Shown here one piece after another: positions 60,077 to 64,000 of a stretch of DNA of 64,000 bases (its first letter is position 1; the number at the start of each line of letters is the position of its first letter). Below the pieces are notes generated by a model. That model worked only from the letters and a program-made list of their open reading frames with translations, was not told where the DNA came from and made no database searches. A program made the position numbers and the translations under genes. Source of the stretch: Streptomyces sp. NBC_00190 (GTDB lineage: Bacteria; Actinomycetota; Actinomycetes; Streptomycetales; Streptomycetaceae). Location of the stretch: positions 3,782,001-3,846,000 of the forward strand of contig NZ_CP108131.1 of assembly GCF_036203305.1 (NCBI RefSeq), in the 5' to 3' direction.

Positions 60077-60871
60077 CTACCTGGGGGCGACGAAAAGGCT
60101 CTGCGCGCTGCGCCCGATGGGGCCCTTCTCGTCGTGGAGCCGGGCGTCGACGAGACCGATGCCGGCCGCGTCCACACTCGTACGGGACTCCACGCAGGCC
60201 CATTCGCCGACCGGATGGCGGTGCAGGTGGACCGTCAGGTCGCCGTTGACGAACACGAACCGGCTGAAGTCCATCACCGAGCTGATGCCGTTGCCGGAGT
60301 CGGCGGCGACCAGCACCCGGTCCAGCGGACGGATCTCCTCCCCGGCGACGAGCGGCACCCTCATCCGCATCCAGCAGGTGCCGGGGCCCAGCTCCATGAA
60401 GGCGCCCTCGGTGAAGCGGGCTTCCATGGCGGTGTGGTAGCCGGTGTCCCACGGCACCGGGAAGAAGGACGTGACGACGGCCTCGCCGGGCGTCGGCAGC
60501 TGCGGCCCCGGCACGACGGCCGGCACCGCCTCCTCGGCCACCCGGATCCGCAGGGCGCGCGCCAGCATCACCGGGGCGTCCGCGCCCGCCGGGGTGAGGG
60601 CGGCCTCCACGACCTCCGTACCGCGCCCGGCCCGCAGCACGCTGGTGGTGACCTCCAGCCCGCCGATCGGCACCGGGCGCAGGATCTCGTACGTGATCCG
60701 GGCGATCCGCATGTCCGCGCGCGCACCCGGCCGCTCCTCGACGGCCCGGCCGAGCAGGGCCGCCGGCGGACCGGCGTGCTGCGAGCCCGGGTCCCACGGC
60801 CCGCGCGTGTACTCGGTGGCGGTGTACCGCCCGGTGTCCACCCGTTCGAAGAACCCCTCGACAGCACCCAT
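60077..60871 (-). CDS. Acyl-CoA thioesterase (double hotdog)
   Basis: 264 aa from ATG at 60871. Double-hotdog thioesterase family, with HAGPPAALLGRAVE (about 31-44) near the active site and a second hotdog domain ending SAQSLFVAPR. TAGCGT 7 nt before the ATG suggests a leaderless transcript. Substrate (acyl-CoA chain) unknown. Located between the SLT gene and the LysE gene, all on the minus strand but with gaps over 85 bp. Confidence 0.8.
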   Translation of the reverse strand: MGAVEGFFERVDTGRYTATEYTRGPWDPGSQHAGPPAALLGRAVEERPGARADMRIARITYEILRPVPIGGLEVTTSVLRAGRGTEVVEAALTPAGADAPVMLARALRIRVAEEAVPAVVPGPQLPTPGEAVVTSFFPVPWDTGYHTAMEARFTEGAFMELGPGTCWMRMRVPLVAGEEIRPLDRVLVAADSGNGISSVMDFSRFVFVNGDLTVHLHRHPVGEWACVESRTSVDAAGIGLVDARLHDEKGPIGRSAQSLFVAPR

Positions 60872-60967
60872 ACCCCGCACGCTACCGACAGGTAACCACG
60901 GATACCAGCCCCGCGGCGGCCGGGCGTCGACCCCTCGGCGACCGCTCGGCGACCGCCCGCCGCCCGC

Positions 60968-61576
60968 TCAGCGCGCGAATCCCAGCCCCACCCCCAGCCC
61001 CACCAGCACCGTGCCGATGGCCCGGTTCAGCGCCTTCTGCGCCTTCAGCATCCGGTCCCGCAGCCGGGAGTTCGAGAAGAACAGCGCGACCGCCCCGAAC
61101 CAGCCCAAGTGCGCCGCCGACATGAACAGCCCATAGCCCGCCTGCTGCCACACCGGCGTGTCCGGGCCGACCACCTGCGTGAAGGTCGACACCACGAACA
61201 GCGTCGTCTTGGGGTTCAGCACATTGGTCAAGAACCCCGACCGCATCGCCCCCAGCGGCGTCAGCCCCGGCCCGGACTCCAGATCCACGGCCACCTCGGT
61301 CCGCGCCCGGAAGGTGCGGATCCCGATCCACACCAGGTAGGCCGCACCCGCCAGCTTGATCACGGTGAACAGCGCGGTGGAGGAGGCGATCAGCAGGCCG
61401 ACCCCGAGCATCGTGTACGAGACGTGGACCAGGACCCCGGCCGCGACCCCGGCGGCGGCGAACAGCCCGGTGGGCCGCCCGTAGAGGTAACTGTTGCGGA
61501 CCACCATGGCGAAATCGGCGCCGGGACTGATCACGGCGAGAAGGGTGATGACGGCGACTGCGATCACTTCTGTCAT
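60968..61576 (-). CDS. LysE/RhtB-family amino-acid exporter
   Basis: 202 aa from ATG at 61576. Six predicted helices and the family start [19 protein letters not shown] (11-29). The central motif [16 protein letters not shown] (about 117-132) is the conserved NPK region. Exports amino acids such as threonine or homoserine lactones; specificity unknown. The longer frame upstream is a shadow of the GNAT gene. Confidence 0.9.
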   Translation of the reverse strand: MTEVIAVAVITLLAVISPGADFAMVVRNSYLYGRPTGLFAAAGVAAGVLVHVSYTMLGVGLLIASSTALFTVIKLAGAAYLVWIGIRTFRARTEVAVDLESGPGLTPLGAMRSGFLTNVLNPKTTLFVVSTFTQVVGPDTPVWQQAGYGLFMSAAHLGWFGAVALFFSNSRLRDRMLKAQKALNRAIGTVLVGLGVGLGFAR

Positions 61577-61639
61577 ACCGGCATGCTCACCGGGCCGGGC
61601 TTCCCGATCAACACCGTTCGCCATGCGGATACTTGAGAG

Positions 61640-62134
61640 ATGACCTTCCCCTACCTGCTCTCCCTGTACCCCTACCGGCCCGCCGAGGACGCCCCGCTGC
61701 TGCGCGCGTGGGTGACCACCCCCGCCGAGCTGATGACCTGGGCGGGCCCCTCCTTCACCTGGCCCCTGGACGACGCGCAGCTCGCCGCCTACGCCGCCGA
61801 GCCCGGCCGCCGCATCTGGACCGCCGTGACCCCCGACAAGTACCGCGTCGGCCACGTCTCGGTGGCCGGCACCCGCCTCGGCCGCGTACTGATCGCCCCC
61901 GACACCCGCGACATGGGCTACGGCCGGGCCCTCGTCACCCAGGCCGTCGAACTCTGCTTCGGCGAGCTGGGCCTGCCGGAACTCAGCCTCGGCGTCTGGG
62001 CCCACAACACCGCGGCGATCCGCATCTACGAGCGGCTCGGATTCCGTACCGAGGAGATCATCAAGGACGTCGAGGAGGTCGACGGGGTCCGCTGGACCGC
62101 TGTCCAGATGCGGCTCACCGCCCCCGAGCGGTGA
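61640..62134 (+). CDS. GNAT N-acetyltransferase (RimJ/RimL-like)
   Basis: 164 aa. Acetyl-CoA loop [15 protein letters not shown] (about 88-102), then the terminal region [11 protein letters not shown]. Composition fits RimJ/RimL-type enzymes that acetylate protein N-termini or small amines. GATACT lies 7 nt before the ATG, so leaderless. Overlaps the next gene's first GTG by 4 nt. Confidence 0.85.
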   Translation: MTFPYLLSLYPYRPAEDAPLLRAWVTTPAELMTWAGPSFTWPLDDAQLAAYAAEPGRRIWTAVTPDKYRVGHVSVAGTRLGRVLIAPDTRDMGYGRALVTQAVELCFGELGLPELSLGVWAHNTAAIRIYERLGFRTEEIIKDVEEVDGVRWTAVQMRLTAPER

Positions 62135-62136
62135 CA

Positions 62137-62973
62137 ATGGACGACGTGTCCAGTACCCCCGCCGCCCTGCCCGCCCTGCCCGTCCTGCAAGCCGACTGCG
62201 CGAACTGCTTCGCACTGTGCTGCGTCGCCCTGCCGTTCGCCAAGTCCAGCGACTTCGCCGTGAACAAGCCCGCCGGAACCCCCTGCAAGAACCTCCGGGA
62301 GGACTTCCGCTGCGGCATCCACACCCGGCTGCGCGACTCGGGCTTCCAGGGCTGCACCGTCTTCGACTGCTTCGGCGCGGGCCAGCAGGTCTCCCAGGTC
62401 ACCTTCGGCGGACGCGACTGGCGCTCCGACCCCGGCACGGCCCGCCGGATGTTCGACGTCTTCCCCGTGATGCGGCAGCTGCACGAGCTCCTCTTCTACC
62501 TCGCCGAGGCCCTGACCCTCCCCGACGCCGCCCCGGTCCACGCGCAGCTGCGCGACGCGCTCGCGGAGACCGAAGCGTGGACGCGCGCCGAAGCCGGGTC
62601 CCTCGCCGACCTCGACGTGGGCGCGCTGCGCCAGAAGATCAACACCTTGCTGCTCAAGACCAGCGAGCTCGTACGGGCCAAGGTGCCGGGCCGCAAGAAG
62701 AACCACCGCGGCGCCGACCTGATGGGCGCCCGCCTCTCCGGCGCGGACCTGCGCGGCGCGAACCTCCGCGGCGCCTACCTGATCGCCGCCGACCTCAGCC
62801 GCGCCGACCTCCGCACGGCCGACCTGATCGGCGCGGACTTCCGCGACGCCGACCTGCGCGGCGCGGACCTCCGCGGCGCTGTCTTCCTCACCCAGCCCCA
62901 GCTCAACGCGGCCCAGGGCGACCCCACCACCCGCATCCCCTCCTCCCTCACCCGCCCCTCCCACTGGACCTGA
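62137..62973 (+). CDS. Cys-cluster protein with C-terminal pentapeptide repeats
   Basis: 278 aa, ATG at 62137 (a GTG at 62131 overlaps the previous stop and is also possible). The first 70 residues have eight Cys ([31 protein letters not shown]), like a YkgJ-type metal cluster. A helical region (100-185) follows. Residues about 190-260 are pentapeptide repeats (A(D/N)LXX). These form a DNA-mimic-like helix as in MfpA, but the role here is unknown. Coupled to the GNAT gene. Confidence 0.8.
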   Translation: MDDVSSTPAALPALPVLQADCANCFALCCVALPFAKSSDFAVNKPAGTPCKNLREDFRCGIHTRLRDSGFQGCTVFDCFGAGQQVSQVTFGGRDWRSDPGTARRMFDVFPVMRQLHELLFYLAEALTLPDAAPVHAQLRDALAETEAWTRAEAGSLADLDVGALRQKINTLLLKTSELVRAKVPGRKKNHRGADLMGARLSGADLRGANLRGAYLIAADLSRADLRTADLIGADFRDADLRGADLRGAVFLTQPQLNAAQGDPTTRIPSSLTRPSHWT

Positions 62974-62980
62974 TCCCGGC

Positions 62981-63015
62981 CCGGGCCGGGCCGGGCCGGG
63001 CCGGGCCGGGCCGGG
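62981..63015. repeat. Seven tandem CCGGG pentamers
   Basis: CCGGG repeated seven times, starting 8 nt after the stop of the pentapeptide gene and ending 9 nt before the stop of the convergent hydrolase fusion. Confidence 0.85.
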
Positions 63016-63023
63016 ACCAGCCC

Positions 63024-64000
63024 TCACACCCGCGCCAGGAACCCCCGCACAGCGGCGTAGAAACCCTCCGGGTCCCCGGCCCGCACCCCGTGCCCGGCCG
63101 GCAGCTCGGCCAACCGCACCCCGGCCCTCCGCAAGGTCATCTCCCGCGCGTGCTCGGCGGACAGCACCCCGCTCCGGTCCCCCCGCACCAGCAGCGTCGG
63201 CTTCCGCACCGCCAGCCAGTCCTCCCAGTGGTCCCCGTTCAGCGCCCGCTGCGACTCCACCACGTCCTCGACGTCGCTCGCGGTCCCCCACCCGTCCGGG
63301 TACTCCCGAAGGACACCCGCCAGGTGCGGCGCCGCGCTCCCCAGCCCCGCCAGGAACCCCGCCCGGGTCGCGGCCCGCCTCGGCCAATCCCGCGCGTACG
63401 ACAGGTCGCCCTCGACCACCGCCCCGATGTCCTCGACCACCACCGCCCGCACCAGATCCGGCCGCCGCGCCGCCAGCTGGTACGCGTTGACCCCGCCCAG
63501 CGAGTGCCCCACGACCACCGCGGGCCCCAGCCCCAGGTGCTCCAGGACGGCCGCCGCGTCCGCCACGTACCCCTCCCGGGTGTACTCCGCGGCCCGGTCC
63601 GACGCCCCGTGCCCCCGCTGGTCGAGGCCGATCACCCGCCACGCCGGCCCCACCTCCCGGGCCAGCTCCTCGAAGCTCCTGCCGTCCTGGAAGTGCCCGT
63701 GCAGCGCGAGCAGCGGCGCCCCCGGCCCGCCGAAGTCCGTGTACACCAGCCGCCGCCCGTCCGCCGTCCGCATCACACCCGGCAGCGGCCCCAGCTTGTC
63801 GATGACCCGCCTGCGCAGCAGCTGGTACTCCTCCCAGCGCCTCGGCAGCCGCCCCGGCGGCCGCTGCACGACCCGCCCCGGCGTCACGGTCTCGCCCCGC
63901 CGGAACTGCTCCCGGGTCAGGTCGATCCGTATCCCCCCGGGCAGCTGGTTCCACCAGTGGTACCCCTCCTGCCGGCCGCCGTGGAACACCTCGCCCAGCA
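63024..64000 (-). CDS. YunG domain fused to alpha/beta-hydrolase, 5' end outside window
   Basis: At least 325 codons, running off the right edge. The visible start has YHWWNQLPGGIRIDLTREQF, a YunG-family signature usually found in stand-alone proteins of about 120 aa. In the same frame, from about residue 80, an alpha/beta-hydrolase follows: LHGHF oxyanion loop, GHSLGG nucleophile elbow and a GHGVRAGD His loop. RGHGASDRAAEYTREGYV nearly repeats the hydrolase at 41.8 kb. No frameshift is visible in the junction. Its true start is outside; substrate unknown. Confidence 0.8.
   Translation of the reverse strand, partial: LGEVFHGGRQEGYHWWNQLPGGIRIDLTREQFRRGETVTPGRVVQRPPGRLPRRWEEYQLLRRRVIDKLGPLPGVMRTADGRRLVYTDFGGPGAPLLALHGHFQDGRSFEELAREVGPAWRVIGLDQRGHGASDRAAEYTREGYVADAAAVLEHLGLGPAVVVGHSLGGVNAYQLAARRPDLVRAVVVEDIGAVVEGDLSYARDWPRRAATRAGFLAGLGSAAPHLAGVLREYPDGWGTASDVEDVVESQRALNGDHWEDWLAVRKPTLLVRGDRSGVLSAEHAREMTLRRAGVRLAELPAGHGVRAGDPEGFYAAVRGFLARV

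Overview
The window looks like ordinary core chromosome of a Streptomyces species. The DNA is very GC-rich with strongly GC-biased third codon positions, GTG and TTG starts are common, and it carries mycothiol genes (mshA, mshD), glnR, nur, rsiG, a phoRP/phoU locus and pstSCAB. From memory the gene order matches the S. coelicolor SCO41xx-SCO42xx region; I could not check this. I see no insertion sequence, prophage, CRISPR array or biosynthetic cluster. Gene starts were set from protein family, Shine-Dalgarno sites, 4-base stop/start overlaps, or a TANNNT box 6-7 nt before the start codon (likely leaderless mRNA).

Layout, left half. 1-6.1 kb: minus-strand housekeeping block carD-ispD-ispF-cysS-rlmB followed by a DoxX gene cut by the window edge. 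6.7-10.4 kb: phosphate sensing, with phoR-phoP divergent from phoU across a PHO box. 10.5-11.3 kb: a small accessory patch with a Cys-rich 49-aa protein, a divergent tRNA-Trp(CCA) and a 68-aa secreted peptide. 11.4-17.9 kb: gpmA, an MFS transporter, a YbjN protein, mshA, a methyltransferase and a secreted NlpC/P60 peptidase. 18.3-24.6 kb: a PP2C phosphatase, membrane and DNA-binding proteins, the c-di-GMP-responsive anti-sigma rsiG, and dtd. 24.6-32.5 kb: ygfZ, nur, a nitrobindin-like protein, a translationally coupled three-gene operon of related membrane-anchored proteins, and a sulfurtransferase behind a cysteine-containing leader peptide.

Layout, right half. 34-40 kb: a MoaD-like protein, glnR, a LacI regulator, and an HtrA-type protease with its probable CssRS two-component system. 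40-45.6 kb: PI-PLC, a TetR/hydrolase pair around a perfect palindrome, a 5'-nucleotidase and mshD. 45.9-55.3 kb: the polyphosphate/phosphate block ppk-CHAD-pstS-pstCAB converging on pit-DUF47. 55.5-64 kb: csoR, small membrane proteins, a PAP2 phosphatase, an SLT-NlpC/P60 hydrolase, and a YunG-alpha/beta hydrolase fusion cut by the right edge.

Functional themes. Phosphate is the dominant one: PhoR-PhoP and PhoU sense and regulate, PstSCAB and Pit import, Ppk with a CHAD protein handles polyphosphate, and a 5'-nucleotidase may scavenge. PHO boxes built of 11-nt GTTCACC units lie before phoU/phoR and before pstS. Envelope maintenance recurs (two NlpC/P60 proteins, PAP2, HtrA/CssRS, ECF-like promoters). 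The least understood parts are the 10.5-11.3 kb patch, the three-gene operon at 27-29.6 kb, the partial duplication of the pit 3' end at 53.6-53.8 kb, and the YunG-hydrolase fusion.
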